A stretch of 39,059 nt of DNA, taken from a virus. Below the pieces are notes generated by a model. That model ran no database searches, had not been told where the DNA came from, and saw only the letters and a program-made list of their open reading frames with translations. Location: positions 1 to 39,059 of the IMG/VR virus record IMGVR_UViG_3300031841_004254; one strand, written 5' to 3'. Position 1 is the stretch's first letter, and every line of letters begins with the position of its first letter. The position numbers and the translations under genes were made by a program. This document shows positions 1 to 8,163 of this stretch, piece after piece.

Positions 1-38
1 TGTTTCTGCTCTTCTTTGTCGTCAATATCAAGTTCCAC
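1..38 (-). CDS. 5' end of a small gene running off the window start (partial)
   Basis: Downstream of the portal gene an AAGGAG Shine-Dalgarno (positions 45-50) precedes two GTG codons, at 40-38 and 38-36. From 38 the reading is VELDIDDKEEQK and stays open to the window edge. If the window is circular, the frame from GTG 40 continues into the Cys-rich partial ORF at the far right end (38971-39057), giving about 42 aa. The frame from GTG 38 has better SD spacing and looks more protein-like, but would stop a few codons past the junction. One inserted or missing base at the contig ends would reconcile the two. The existence of a start here is fairly convincing; the frame is not. Confidence 0.4.
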   Translation of the reverse strand, partial: MELDIDDKEEQK

Positions 39-48
39 ACCAATCTCC

Positions 49-80
49 TTATAACCAATCGCTCAAATTGAGCGTTAAAG
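49..80 (+). repeat. attC-core-like remnant between portal and next gene
   Basis: TTATAAC at 49-55 matches the left core seen at the attC-like sites elsewhere in the window, and GTTAAAG at 74-80 fits the right-core consensus GTTRRRY. Between them is the palindrome CGCTCAAATTGAGCG. At 32 bp it is much shorter than a functional attC (usually 57 bp or more), so it may be a degenerate site or coincidence. Confidence 0.3.
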
Positions 81-105
81 TTTCGCGCCTACTTCATCTA
101 CCTTC

Positions 106-148
106 AGCGCCAATACTAACACTTCTACCCGCCCACACTCGTCATGCT
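106..148. repeat. 43-bp direct repeat, copy 1 (3' end of portal gene)
   Basis: This 43-bp stretch covers the last seven portal codons (SMTSVGG), its TAG stop and about 20 bp beyond. It recurs at 38434-38476 with only two mismatches and in the same orientation. If the window ends join, the two copies flank a block of roughly 0.8 kb holding two small cassette-like ORFs. Confidence 0.85.
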
Positions 149-1507
149 TTCCCCTTTTGGACTGTTACCTGGGGTGATGCTTATTTTTGGCGGTTTGGTG
201 TCTTTATCGTCTTCATCGTCTATGGTTGGGTAGGGGTCGTCGCTGTTTGCTTGGTCTTTACGGGCGGCGAGTACGGCGCTGGCATCTAGCCCGGCAGATT
301 GCCATACGAGTTTTGGTGGTACGCCTAGCGCTTGGTGTTTTAGGGCTAGGTCTGCTCGTTGGTTTGGCGTATCCGTTCTGCGCTCTGCAAATTTTATGGT
401 GAAATCGGCATCATCTGGGTTGATGCCTTGCAGGAGTAAATCTAGCCTAAAGCCGTGTTCGTAGGCTTCGGCTTGGGTGTCTTGCAGGGCGTCTATTTCT
501 TCGTAGTAGTCTTTTTTTAGGTCTTCTAGTATGTCACGATTTAGGTCGCCTACGTAGCCGAACAAGCCTTTTGGTGCGGGACTGCCTGCGAAAAAGGTGT
601 CTAGCAGGTAGCTAACATCGGCTATTTGGTCTAGGTTGGCATCGCCCTGTATGGGGGTTACGCCGCCTTTTTTGTTGGCAAAGTAGTTGGTGGTAATGTC
701 TTGCTGATCATTTTCTACGCTCTCTTTGTAGGCTTTCAGCTCGTCGGCGGTTGCGCCTTCTAGCACGTGGGATGTTCTTAGTGGGGCACGTTGTCGCCTG
801 CGAATAACGAGGTCTTCTTCTGTCATGCGGAGCTGTTGCCAGGTGCTGCGGGTGGCGTCTAAGTATGGGCGGCCTAGTGATCCTTCATCGTCGTAGTTAT
901 CTGGCGTTAGGCGCACTAGGCTTAGCTGCCACTTGGCGAAGCTGGCTATTTCTTTACCGGCGGTGATGTCTATTTGCGAGTAGGCTTTGCTTACGTCGCT
1001 AAAGGTGCCGTTTGGCCCTACGTTTGGGCGAATGGTTTCGCTGGGCATACGAATAGCTTTTACCACGGTGTTTTGCTGGTTGAGTACCCATTGCAGGGGT
1101 AAATTGCCTTCCATCACTAAGCCACGTGCATCGGATTCTAGTTTTTGAATTTTGTTGAGGTTTAGCCGTTTGATGAATTGTTTGAAGGCGTTAATAACGC
1201 GCTCGTCTTCTGCTGGCATTTCTAGCATGAGCCCACCTTTTACGGCAGCACGCGCCATGCGGGTATGTATTTTTTTAACGCGACCATCGACGGTGTCCAT
1301 GTTGCGAACATCGAGGATTCGTTGGTGTATTTGTGGGTCTACCCACATTTGACGGTAGAGGTGCCGTATTTGGTTTTCTGGCGTGGTGCGATTGCCTTGT
1401 TCGCTGGTGGCTTTGTCTTGTTTGCCGGTTAGGTCGTTGCTGGCTTGCTGGGTGCTGGCTTGTTTTGTTGGCGCTGGTTTTTTGCGCATGAATTTTGGTA
1501 AAGGCAT
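125..1507 (-). CDS. phage portal protein
   Basis: Predicted portal (460 aa), the dodecameric ring at the capsid vertex through which DNA is packaged. It directly follows the terminase large subunit, with ATG at 1507 overlapping the terminase TAA (TAATG), the usual TerL-portal coupling. An in-frame ORF continues upstream to 1597, but that part lies inside the terminase coding sequence, so 1507 is the chosen start. The N-terminus is a short basic tail (MPLPKFMRKKPAP). The middle carries portal-like stretches such as PLQWVLN and RRRQRAPLRTSHVLEGA, and the C-terminus is acidic and disordered-looking (DDEDDKDTKPP). The next gene in a Mu-like order, gpF, lies at the other end of the window. The call rests mainly on position, size and general resemblance; the exact portal subfamily is not recognised. 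Confidence 0.75.
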   Translation of the reverse strand: MPLPKFMRKKPAPTKQASTQQASNDLTGKQDKATSEQGNRTTPENQIRHLYRQMWVDPQIHQRILDVRNMDTVDGRVKKIHTRMARAAVKGGLMLEMPAEDERVINAFKQFIKRLNLNKIQKLESDARGLVMEGNLPLQWVLNQQNTVVKAIRMPSETIRPNVGPNGTFSDVSKAYSQIDITAGKEIASFAKWQLSLVRLTPDNYDDEGSLGRPYLDATRSTWQQLRMTEEDLVIRRRQRAPLRTSHVLEGATADELKAYKESVENDQQDITTNYFANKKGGVTPIQGDANLDQIADVSYLLDTFFAGSPAPKGLFGYVGDLNRDILEDLKKDYYEEIDALQDTQAEAYEHGFRLDLLLQGINPDDADFTIKFAERRTDTPNQRADLALKHQALGVPPKLVWQSAGLDASAVLAARKDQANSDDPYPTIDDEDDKDTKPPKISITPGNSPKGESMTSVGG

Positions 1508-3075
1508 TAAGCCGCTCCTAGTAGTTGCTGGCGTGTTTTGGTGGTGGATAGTACGGTTGTTTGTACTTGGCAAACGCCACGGGTGGCCAATGCCCAAACG
1601 GAGGCCATGGCGGCGTCGAATAAGTCATCACCTATTTTTGGGTTGGCTTGTTTGTAGCTGGCGTAACTGGTTTTTGTGGTTTGCGGCACAATGTTGGCTA
1701 GCTGCGAAACGAAGAGACGAAAATCGAGCACTTCGGGGTCGTTTAGGTTTTGGTCGTCAAAATAAGGGATGGCGGCTTGGCGATTGTGAAAAAGCGATCT
1801 AACAGCTTGCGCCATGGAGTGTTTGGTCATGCCTTCAAATCGAATGGGGGCAAAGGGCCATTCTGGCCATGTGCTGGCGGTGCTGTCTCCATCGCCTATG
1901 GTGCGGCGGTCTATGTGGGTTAGCCCGTTGTTGTATAGCTCATCGTTTAGCTGGGTAAGCATACCGACGCCGTAGGCATCGCCCATGGCATAGTCGGGGT
2001 TGAAATACTCCCAAAGGCCGAGTAGGTCGCGTTTAACGACTTGATCATCTGCGCCGGGCGGCCATGTTCGCACGTAGGGAAAGGTGATGAAGTTGCCTAT
2101 TTGCTCGGTAACGACAAGGGCATGACGTGAGCTGGTGGGGTTTTCGCCGTGGCCGCCGGCATCGTAGCCAAACCCGATAAGGCCGCGTTTTTTGTATTTT
2201 ACCCCTGGTAATGGGCTGGCAGATGGCAAACCAGATTCTAAGCCGGTTTGCATGGCGCGGCGTATGTATTTTTCCCAAATGAGGTTGGTGGCGCTAATGT
2301 TTTTGCACAGCATTTGGCGTATATATTCTTCGGGCGATAGTTCTTTGCGCATGTCCATCATGAATGTTTCGTTGATGATGCCCATGGTCATTCCAAGGTG
2401 GCAGTCGATGGTGGGCAGTACGTGGTAGCTGTCGCTGGCAACCATGTCTGTTAGGGTGTCTGCGCCTTTGAATACGCCGGTTATTCGTATTTCTGGGTCG
2501 TTCTCGCTGCTTTCGTCGGCGCCTAATCGTCTTGATGAGCCCATCATCAACAAGAAACGGGAATACAATCTTTCTTTGGGCATGTCGTCTACTTCTTCTA
2601 GCGAGGCGGCGGTTATATCCCCCCCATCGACTTGCGCCATAATGCCATACGCTTTGGCTTTGGAGCGGTTGGCAAATTCGTAGTAGGTATCGGCTAGTTG
2701 TTTTCTACCTGCTTTAACGGCTACCCATGCGTCGAGTATGGCGGATCGCCTAATCGCATCTAGGTGATAACCAAGGTTGACTAACGATTGCGCCTCTCGT
2801 GGCGCGACGATGCCTAGTTCTTGATCGTTTTTTGTGGCGTTGTTTTTTAGCAGGTAAAGTTCTTTAATGGCTGTTTTACCTGTGCGGCGGCATGAAAAAT
2901 CAAGCGTGTTTTTGTGCTGGTCCATCTCAATGCATTTAAGCACTTGCATTGGGTCTAGTTTTACACCGTGGATGTGTTTGTGCCACAGCGCATGGTCGTT
3001 TTTGTAGCGCATAACCTCAACTTCTGCGCGGTTGCGTAGCTTTATGCGTTTGGCAGCGCTAATTCGTTCAGTCAT
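1507..3075 (-). CDS. terL: terminase large subunit (ATPase and nuclease)
   Basis: Packaging motor of 522 aa. A Walker A-like motif CRRTGKT lies near residues 62-68, and a Walker B-like hydrophobic-acidic segment LEEVDDM near 159-165. The C-terminal half has acidic residues spaced as in the RNase H-like terminase nuclease: GFGYDAGG, YAMGDAYG and DDLFDAAMA. ATG at 3075 is preferred because it has a GGTGG SD and overlaps the stop of the upstream gene by 8 bp; the ORF extends 20 codons further upstream into that gene. The neighbours (terminase-small-like upstream, portal downstream) match the family. The first Walker A position is Cys rather than Gly, a variation seen in terminases. Confidence 0.9.
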   Translation of the reverse strand: MTERISAAKRIKLRNRAEVEVMRYKNDHALWHKHIHGVKLDPMQVLKCIEMDQHKNTLDFSCRRTGKTAIKELYLLKNNATKNDQELGIVAPREAQSLVNLGYHLDAIRRSAILDAWVAVKAGRKQLADTYYEFANRSKAKAYGIMAQVDGGDITAASLEEVDDMPKERLYSRFLLMMGSSRRLGADESSENDPEIRITGVFKGADTLTDMVASDSYHVLPTIDCHLGMTMGIINETFMMDMRKELSPEEYIRQMLCKNISATNLIWEKYIRRAMQTGLESGLPSASPLPGVKYKKRGLIGFGYDAGGHGENPTSSRHALVVTEQIGNFITFPYVRTWPPGADDQVVKRDLLGLWEYFNPDYAMGDAYGVGMLTQLNDELYNNGLTHIDRRTIGDGDSTASTWPEWPFAPIRFEGMTKHSMAQAVRSLFHNRQAAIPYFDDQNLNDPEVLDFRLFVSQLANIVPQTTKTSYASYKQANPKIGDDLFDAAMASVWALATRGVCQVQTTVLSTTKTRQQLLGAA

Positions 3076-4030
3076 TATTGCCACCGTGTTCGATGAGGAT
3101 TGGGTCGTTGGCGGTTTTCTTCTGACTTTCGGCAATCATATCGCGCAGGCTTTTTAGCGCTTCGGTTTGCTCGGCTTGATAGTTGAGCAGTTCGTCTGCT
3201 TTGCTGTCGCTGCTATCTAGGTTACCTTGTAGCGGCTCTTCTTCTACGTTGAGTTTTGGTGTCATACCCATATCGGCCATGGATAGGCTGTTTTTTGAGA
3301 TGAAATCACCTAGGTTTTTAAGCAATGGGTGTGCTTTAACGTCTACCAGGGGTTGAACGGTGCCATTTTCATCTACTTTTTCAACAAAGTGCACACCGCC
3401 ATCTTTGTCGTTTACGTAGACCGGGCTTTTAAGCTCTGTACCGGTGTTGATGATGGATAGCATCATGTTGTCTAAAATCGACTGCATACGCGATTGGTTG
3501 TTGGCGTAAATGTCGCGCAGTTGGCTTGGGTCGTTTTCATCAAATGCAATTTGGTACCGCATGGCGCGGTCTGCTTCTTTAGCGCAAATGGTGTTAGACA
3601 AGCAAGTGTCTCTGTCTATTTGGCAGTTTTTGCATTGCAGATATTGCCCAGGACGGGCGGGGAAAAATTCAAGCACATCAGCGTACATGCCATGTTTTAG
3701 CGAGTTAAACCGCAATCGCTTTGTTTGCTCTGGGGTGGGATAGCCGTCTATGTTTTTGGTGACCCGCGCCTTGCCTTCGTCTGTTTTTGGCCCTGTATGT
3801 TTGCCGTAACTGGCCATTAACCCCATTTCCCATGGTTGCTGTGGCGATTCGGCATCACATTGTGGGCAGTTGGCAAAATACATCCACGGGTGAGCGGTTC
3901 TTTCGGGCGCTTCTTCAACACGACCGGGTTCACACGCAAAGGTGTGCTTGCATGGACGGCAAATAAAATGCACTTCCTCTAACGGATTTGCTGGGTCGTG
4001 TTTAGGCTGTTTTTTCTCCATTGCTGTCAT
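3068..4030 (-). CDS. zinc-motif protein in the terminase small subunit position
   Basis: A 320-aa protein immediately upstream of TerL and overlapping it. Visible features are paired cysteines near the N-terminus (CRPCKHTF and CPQC, a probable zinc ribbon), a second cysteine cluster further on (CKNCQIDRDTC followed by CAKEADRAMRYQ), and a charged C-terminus that may form helices. The position suggests a terminase small subunit or DNA-recognition partner, but it is longer than classical small terminases and has no obvious HTH. Cys-rich proteins of this kind occur beside TerL in other phages. ATG 4030 is chosen because of a GAGAG SD and because it begins 15 bp after the conserved promoter-like element at 4045-4074. 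ATG 4021 is the alternative. Confidence 0.6.
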   Translation of the reverse strand: MTAMEKKQPKHDPANPLEEVHFICRPCKHTFACEPGRVEEAPERTAHPWMYFANCPQCDAESPQQPWEMGLMASYGKHTGPKTDEGKARVTKNIDGYPTPEQTKRLRFNSLKHGMYADVLEFFPARPGQYLQCKNCQIDRDTCLSNTICAKEADRAMRYQIAFDENDPSQLRDIYANNQSRMQSILDNMMLSIINTGTELKSPVYVNDKDGGVHFVEKVDENGTVQPLVDVKAHPLLKNLGDFISKNSLSMADMGMTPKLNVEEEPLQGNLDSSDSKADELLNYQAEQTEALKSLRDMIAESQKKTANDPILIEHGGNND

Positions 4031-4044
4031 ACTCTCACAAAGAT

Positions 4045-4074
4045 GTTGCGCAAAAATACCCCGAATGTTGCTAC
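4045..4074 (-). promoter_or_regulatory. late-promoter-like element, copy 1 (terminase operon)
   Basis: On the minus strand the core reads GTAGCAACATTCGGGG, then TATTTTTGCGCAAC. Nearly the same 30 bp occurs at 32052-32081 and 35624-35653, each directly after one gene's end and ahead of the next transcription unit. GCAACATT recurs 22 bp later as GCAACATC, about two helical turns away, as expected for an activator binding the same DNA face twice. TATTTT could serve as a -10 hexamer, with RNA beginning about 20 nt ahead of ATG 4030. No good -35 box is visible, so an activator-dependent late promoter is the inference. Confidence 0.55.
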
Positions 4075-4076
4075 TA

Positions 4077-4520
4077 TCACGGCTTTTTTTCGTCCCGTTC
4101 GCGTTTTTTATCTGTAAAAACAATCCGGCGAATATGTGCAACGCTAACGTCTTCGCTTAATTCGGCTTTGATTCGGCGCTTAATATCCGGATACGACATG
4201 CCAGCGTCACGTAACGAGATAATAACTCGATTGCGCTGGTATCGTAGCCAACTACTAAATTTTGGCACGTAGAGCCCCCGCTCATCTATCGAGCTGGCGG
4301 CATCTAACTTTTGCCAAACTTTCAAGAAAGCTTCAAATTCAATTTCTTCAGCAATTTCAACCCAACAGGCCGATAAGCCAATTTTTCGAATTTCACCAAC
4401 CCTTGGGTCAAAAAAATTTTTTCCCAAAACCTCAGAATCATTGCAGATATCTAAGTACCCTACTCCCCCTGAGCATGTTTTTGACTCCTTATGCCGAGCC
4501 CCCACCCCTTTTGTCTTCAT
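4077..4520 (-). CDS. HTH-containing protein, candidate late-gene regulator
   Basis: A 147-aa protein with an excellent SD (GGAGG, 7 nt from ATG 4520). The N-terminal third is basic and Gly-rich; the middle (VEIAEEIEFEAFLKVWQKLD) looks helical. The C-terminal half holds a probable helix-turn-helix (LRDAGMSYPDIKRRI followed by VSVAHIRRIV) and a very basic tail. It is the last gene before the terminase operon and its stop lies 3 bp before the conserved promoter-like element. In many temperate phages this slot holds the late activator or antiterminator (the lambda Q position). That makes it the best candidate to act on the three-copy element. The family is not recognised, and a small-terminase-like DNA-binding role is the alternative. 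Confidence 0.55.
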   Translation of the reverse strand: MKTKGVGARHKESKTCSGGVGYLDICNDSEVLGKNFFDPRVGEIRKIGLSACWVEIAEEIEFEAFLKVWQKLDAASSIDERGLYVPKFSSWLRYQRNRVIISLRDAGMSYPDIKRRIKAELSEDVSVAHIRRIVFTDKKRERDEKKP

Positions 4521-4798
4521 CGTAAAACCTCCATTCCGTGAAATGAGTTGCGCTTTACAGTGTTAGTGCGGTTTCTTAATCCCTTTAAAACACTGCAACT
4601 AGCGTTTAGTGAGTTGCGCTTTATCAAACAACACGCAACTAAGTTCCACACGCCTAAATAGCTTATGTTCGAAATTTGACCAATTTTGTAAATCCCCCAT
4701 TCCCGTTCCAAAACACCGTAAAACCGCGACCTTTGATCTACTTCTAGGGGGTTGGTATATGCGTTCCAAAAGCCCAACGCGCGCGTTAATAGATACAT
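4517..4798 (-). CDS. doubtful small ORF in repeat-rich intergenic region
   Basis: An open frame of 93 codons between the recombinase and the HTH gene, starting at ATG 4798 or at GTG 4810, which overlaps the recombinase stop. The first half (LLTRALGFWNAYTNPLEVDQ) is protein-like. The second half runs through a cluster of direct and inverted DNA repeats (4544-4641), is rich in Ser/Asn/Arg, and resembles non-coding sequence read in frame. There is no clear Shine-Dalgarno for ATG 4798. It could equally be a leader or regulatory region, so it is listed only because nothing else explains these 280 bp. Confidence 0.25.
   Translation of the reverse strand: MYLLTRALGFWNAYTNPLEVDQRSRFYGVLEREWGIYKIGQISNISYLGVWNLVACCLIKRNSLNASCSVLKGLRNRTNTVKRNSFHGMEVLR
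4544..4641. repeat. cluster of direct and inverted AGTTGC repeats
   Basis: The 14-mer TGAGTTGCGCTTTA occurs identically at 4544-4557 and 4610-4623. Inverted counterparts (CACTGCAACT and CACGCAACTA) lie at about 4591 and 4631, so each TTGCGC copy can pair with a GCAAC copy. The arrangement is a pair of similar 60-70 bp units and suggests operators or replication iterons upstream of the HTH gene. No binding protein is identified. Confidence 0.55.
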
Positions 4799-4806
4799 GA
4801 ATGCTT

Positions 4807-5820
4807 TCACTTGTTCAGTTCCTTCAGCAATTGAGTCACAGGCGTTGTTATTTTTGACAACGGATTACCCTTAGCGCTCTCTCGTCTAAGCTTTCTCATC
4901 GCCGCATGGTTATAAACCTTTGCTGTGTTCGCGTCTGCATGGCCCATTAAGTCCATGATGGTATGCAAATCAACACTCTCCTCTGCCAACTCAGTGCCAT
5001 AAAGGTGACGAAGAGCATGAGCATGAACAACGTTGTGATCAATGCCCGCTTGCTTGCCATACTTCTTCAGCATCGAGTCAATAGCATTATTCGAAATCCG
5101 GCGTCTCTCACCGTAATACAAATGCGGCGCAATATTCCTATTCAGCGTAGAAACAAACAACACCTTATCGCCATCATCCAAATCTCGAATAATGCTTTGC
5201 AGTTCTGGATGTCCCAAATAAGCCCTAACCATCAACCGCACTTCATCAGGTGCTGGCACCATCCTAACCTTCTTGCCTTTCTCCTCAACACGAATGATTA
5301 AAATTTCATGCCGGTGTTCATCTTGAGTAAAAATCAAACTCGACTCATTCAAATTCTTAACACCCGACATTCGAAACCCACAGCCAATAAAAATTGAAAT
5401 AATCGCCGCATCTCGCACGCCCAAAAAAGTTGTTAAATCAGGCTGCGCCAACAACTTCTCCGCATCACTCAACTGCATAATGGATGGAAAATGTTGTGGC
5501 AACTTAGGCGTTAACACATGCAACGACGGGTTATCCATACGCACATTCGTTCGCTGTAAAAACTTAAAAAAGCCCTTAATTGCAGAAATCACCGGCTTTC
5601 GGCCAGCAGACTTCAACCCACGTTTCATCAAATGCATCCCAGTAAATTCATCCAACCCCTCTTGAGTGGCCGTTAAATGATCCATCCCCTTATCTGCCAA
5701 AAACTCCCGCAACCTCAGCAAATAATGGCGATACTTAATCACCGTCTCTTCAGAGCGGCCCATATTCGCCTCTAAAAAAACCATCCAATCCTCAATCGCC
5801 AACTCAAACTGGTCCATCAT
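4807..5820 (-). CDS. XerC/D-like tyrosine recombinase
   Basis: A full-length tyrosine recombinase of about 337 aa. The N-terminal SAM-like DNA-binding domain (residues about 1-100) contains EETVIKYRHYLLRLREFL. The catalytic domain carries the first Arg in GCGFRMSGVKNL, the HxxR box in HALRHLYGTELAEE, the second His in DLMGHADANTAKVY and the Tyr nucleophile in KVYNHA. All catalytic residues appear intact. It overlaps the replication P gene (stop TGA shared with ATG 5820; GTG 5823 is also possible). It is not next to the probable attP at 16.1-16.3 kb, so it may resolve multimers or act on other sites, such as the attC-like elements. The insertion typical of integron integrases is not visible. 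Confidence 0.85.
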   Translation of the reverse strand: MMDQFELAIEDWMVFLEANMGRSEETVIKYRHYLLRLREFLADKGMDHLTATQEGLDEFTGMHLMKRGLKSAGRKPVISAIKGFFKFLQRTNVRMDNPSLHVLTPKLPQHFPSIMQLSDAEKLLAQPDLTTFLGVRDAAIISIFIGCGFRMSGVKNLNESSLIFTQDEHRHEILIIRVEEKGKKVRMVPAPDEVRLMVRAYLGHPELQSIIRDLDDGDKVLFVSTLNRNIAPHLYYGERRRISNNAIDSMLKKYGKQAGIDHNVVHAHALRHLYGTELAEESVDLHTIMDLMGHADANTAKVYNHAAMRKLRRESAKGNPLSKITTPVTQLLKELNK

Positions 5821-6467
5821 CACAATACCTTCCGCATATTCTTCAAAAACGAAACCACCTCATCAGGCCGAACAGGCTTACCAGCCTCACCAAACACCGG
5901 CTTAGGTGGCGGTTTAGGTAACCCAATCACCAACTTCTCACCGCGCATCACTTGTAAACAAAAAACCTCGTAATTTTTCTTAAACCTTGGAAACATCACA
6001 CCCTCAGGCGTTCGTCTCAACTCAAACCGGCCAGTCGCATTAGCCGCCAAATGCACCGCGTCATGCGACCAAACATGCCCCTGCCCAGCATTACACGCCT
6101 CTTTGTACGCATCCCTCGCATCAGGCAAACCAACATCCTCAGCCGAAGGCCGGCACCAACTCACAAACTCACCACTACTAGGAAAAAAAGGAGTCGACGT
6201 ACGCCTAGCCATACTTTTGCCCTTAGAAATCATAAATCTGCTCGTAATCCCGTTCTCAATAAACGCCTTTGTCCATTCACGTTTAGCAACATTCAGCGCC
6301 TTATCATCTGGGAAAGACTGTCGCCATGCCGGCTTACACGCCTTCAAATGATCAAACAAATCATTAACCAGCTCAGCCGCCTCATCCGACACAACACCCG
6401 GTATTTTCGGCTTAACCTTCACCGTAGAAAGCCCTTGTTTAGGTCTAAAATCACTTGCATTTCTCAT
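5820..6467 (-). CDS. lambda P-like replication protein (helicase loader)
   Basis: A 215-aa protein resembling the phage lambda P family, which recruits host DnaB helicase to the phage origin. Family-like stretches are KREWTKAFIENGI near residue 70, PFFPSSGEFVSWCRP near 100, GLPDARDAYKEAC near 120, WSHDAVHLAANATG near 145, and a C-terminal FPRFKKNYEVFCLQVMRGE. Start ATG 6467 has a GGAG SD; the frame is open nine codons further upstream into the previous gene's end. It follows the DUF1376/O-like gene directly, the same O-P order as in lambdoid phages, and overlaps the recombinase downstream. Confidence 0.8.
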   Translation of the reverse strand: MRNASDFRPKQGLSTVKVKPKIPGVVSDEAAELVNDLFDHLKACKPAWRQSFPDDKALNVAKREWTKAFIENGITSRFMISKGKSMARRTSTPFFPSSGEFVSWCRPSAEDVGLPDARDAYKEACNAGQGHVWSHDAVHLAANATGRFELRRTPEGVMFPRFKKNYEVFCLQVMRGEKLVIGLPKPPPKPVFGEAGKPVRPDEVVSFLKNMRKVL

Positions 6468-6469
6468 TC

Positions 6470-7222
6470 TCAATCTCCTAAATTGTGGTGCCAAGGTTCT
6501 TCAACCACAGCACTTGAAAAATCAGCACTCACCACATTGTCCAACGCCTTTGACTTTCGCCTTTTGCTCCAAGCCCTGGCTAAATTCTGCCAATTCTCAA
6601 TAGGCTCCCTGCTCTGATCCTTTCCAACATGCCAATCATTATTTTCATAAAAAACAAAAAAACCATCCAAATCCAGACCGTTCTTTTCACCAAAAACCTC
6701 AACCTCAGATTCTTGCGGTGAGTTTCTGGTTGGTTGGTTTTTATCTGTTTCTAGTTCTGGTTCTGGTTCTGGTTCTGGTATGGCATCTGTTTGGCAATGC
6801 GAAACCGATGCAACCGCATCACCACTTTCATTGATTTTATTAGGTTTTTTAGGTGTTTCGCCTACATCTTTTAGCTCTTGATCGCCCCACCGTTGCTCCG
6901 CGTTTGCTTTATTTTTTTTCCTTTTTTGCTCAAAAACTTTCACTTCTTCGAGCAAACGCGAATTAAACAGAGTTGAATCCTTAACCAAAACAACCCCTAA
7001 ATCATCCACTAGAACGCGTCTAATTTTTTTCCAAGTAGAGGGTTTACAGCGTAGTAAATTGCAGCACCAACTCGGCTTATCTGGAACAAAGCCAGACCTC
7101 TTCCACATAGCCGCTAATAACCTAATATAAGCGCCCTCACACTCAAGCCCCATATCAAAAATGCGCTCGCTATCCAGCCAATCATTAGGGTAAAACTGAA
7201 AATAAGGCGCTTTTTTATTCAC
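6470..7222 (-). CDS. DUF1376-type replication protein (O-like position)
   Basis: A 250-aa protein beginning PYFQFYPNDWLDSERIFDMG, the signature of the DUF1376/YdaU family common in phage replication modules. The N-terminal 100 residues are a winged-helix-like domain. A basic linker (EQKRKKNKANAEQRWGD) follows, then an acidic tract with a PE repeat (EPEPEPELET) encoded by tandem TCTGGT/GGTTCT repeats at about 6748-6780. The C-terminus (NDWHVGKDQSREPIENWQNLARAW) is the conserved end found in these proteins. It probably plays the initiator role beside the P-like loader, and the phage origin may lie within or near it as in lambda O. Translation starts at GTG 7222 with a GGGGG SD. Confidence 0.7.
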   Translation of the reverse strand: MNKKAPYFQFYPNDWLDSERIFDMGLECEGAYIRLLAAMWKRSGFVPDKPSWCCNLLRCKPSTWKKIRRVLVDDLGVVLVKDSTLFNSRLLEEVKVFEQKRKKNKANAEQRWGDQELKDVGETPKKPNKINESGDAVASVSHCQTDAIPEPEPEPELETDKNQPTRNSPQESEVEVFGEKNGLDLDGFFVFYENNDWHVGKDQSREPIENWQNLARAWSKRRKSKALDNVVSADFSSAVVEEPWHHNLGD

Positions 7223-7230
7223 ACAACCCC

Positions 7231-7623
7231 CTAAAAAGGCACGTCATCATCAAAATCTGGTGCTTTATTAGCCACCAAACCACCACCACGGCTATCAAGC
7301 ATTTGCATCGTACTGGCCACAATCTCTGTAGAATAACGCTCAATATTCCTATCGTCCGTCCACTTATTCGTGCGTATTTGGCCCTCAACGTACACCTTAG
7401 AGCCCTTTTTAAGGTACTCGCCAACCACCTCAGCCAAGCGGTTAAAAAACACCACCTTATGCCACTCAGTTCGCGTCTCAACGCTACCTGTTTGTTTATT
7501 CTTCCAAGACTCACTCGTTGCTAGCGGAATAGACGTTACCGCCTTACCATCCCCAGTAAAACGGGCCTCAGGGTCTGCGCCCAAATTACCAATTAAAATC
7601 ACTTTATTCACACCATCAGCCAT
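7231..7623 (-). CDS. ssb: single-stranded DNA-binding protein
   Basis: A 130-aa bacterial-type SSB. The OB fold starts with [17 protein letters not shown], followed by [32 protein letters not shown] and [18 protein letters not shown] short flexible linker ends in the acidic tip DFDDDVPF, the partner-docking motif. It is shorter than the host protein (about 170-180 aa) because the linker is reduced, as is usual in phages. It protects single-stranded DNA during replication. Its start overlaps the upstream cupin-like gene by 8 bp and it precedes the O/P replication pair. Confidence 0.96.
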   Translation of the reverse strand: MADGVNKVILIGNLGADPEARFTGDGKAVTSIPLATSESWKNKQTGSVETRTEWHKVVFFNRLAEVVGEYLKKGSKVYVEGQIRTNKWTDDRNIERYSTEIVASTMQMLDSRGGGLVANKAPDFDDDVPF

Positions 7624-8152
7624 TATTCGCTCCTTTATCTGTCATTACATTTAAAGCCGCCCTATCCACCTCAGCGCCGAGCGGCGCATCTAAATACCAG
7701 CCTCTAGACGCCTTAGCATCCAGCGGTTGGTGGTAGCACGTGCCCTCATCTGTTTTCTTCAAAAAACCCCACGGTTTAACGGTGGGGCGGTGAATAAATA
7801 AAGACCACGTTTCAGGCTTCGTTTCCCTAATTCGATGAAAATCAACACCCCTAATCACATTCAAACGCCAAGGTTTTAAGTGCTTAAAAACCGACACCCA
7901 GCCCTTGTCAATGCATAACCGCGTCATACGCTCCTCGCTGTAGCCACCACACAAAATTAAAGACAACGCAAAATGCCACGGGTGATCGTGCACCTCCTCG
8001 TCTCCATCAGGCGACACAAACCGATGCAAATACGCCGTAAACCCCAACCACTTACCCAAATAATAACGCTCCAAATAGCGCTCACCAGGCGTTCTATTAA
8101 TTAACCTAATCGGCAACTTAGCCGAGTATTCAAACAACCTTTCATTAAGCAA
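7616..8152 (-). CDS. cupin-like phage protein of unknown function
   Basis: A 178-aa protein with the layout of a small cupin/beta-barrel phage protein. [27 protein letters not shown] has a His-x-His pair (HDHPWH); SEERMTRLC and a later [20 protein letters not shown] supply further conserved His/Arg, and PWGFLKK follows. Proteins with this HPW...TWSLF...WGF pattern are widespread in phages next to replication genes, but their reaction is unknown. The His cluster suggests a metal site. It overlaps ssb by 8 bp and lies in the compact early operon. Confidence 0.55.
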   Translation of the reverse strand: MLNERLFEYSAKLPIRLINRTPGERYLERYYLGKWLGFTAYLHRFVSPDGDEEVHDHPWHFALSLILCGGYSEERMTRLCIDKGWVSVFKHLKPWRLNVIRGVDFHRIRETKPETWSLFIHRPTVKPWGFLKKTDEGTCYHQPLDAKASRGWYLDAPLGAEVDRAALNVMTDKGANNG

Positions 8153-8163
8153 AATAACCCCCT

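Noticed and set aside
4045-4074. Sigma-54 promoter
   Set aside because: The GG-N10-GC pattern (TGGCAC...TTGCA) does not fit the conserved core, although TTGCGC is present.
4807-5820. XerC/D-like recombinase as an integron integrase (IntI)
   Set aside because: Its length (about 337 aa) equals IntI, but the extra insertion between the second and third conserved boxes that defines IntI is not seen, and no attI or Pc promoter is next to it.
6051-6617. 188-aa plus-strand frame across the P-like and DUF1376 genes
   Set aside because: Overlaps two genes recognised on the other strand; very basic and without an SD.
6748-6780. GGTTCT repeats as replication iterons
   Set aside because: They simply encode a Pro-Glu run in the DUF1376 protein and are not spaced like iterons; an origin in this gene is possible but not shown by them.
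7215-7514. 99-aa minus frame over ssb
   Set aside because: Out-of-frame shadow of the clearly recognised SSB gene.
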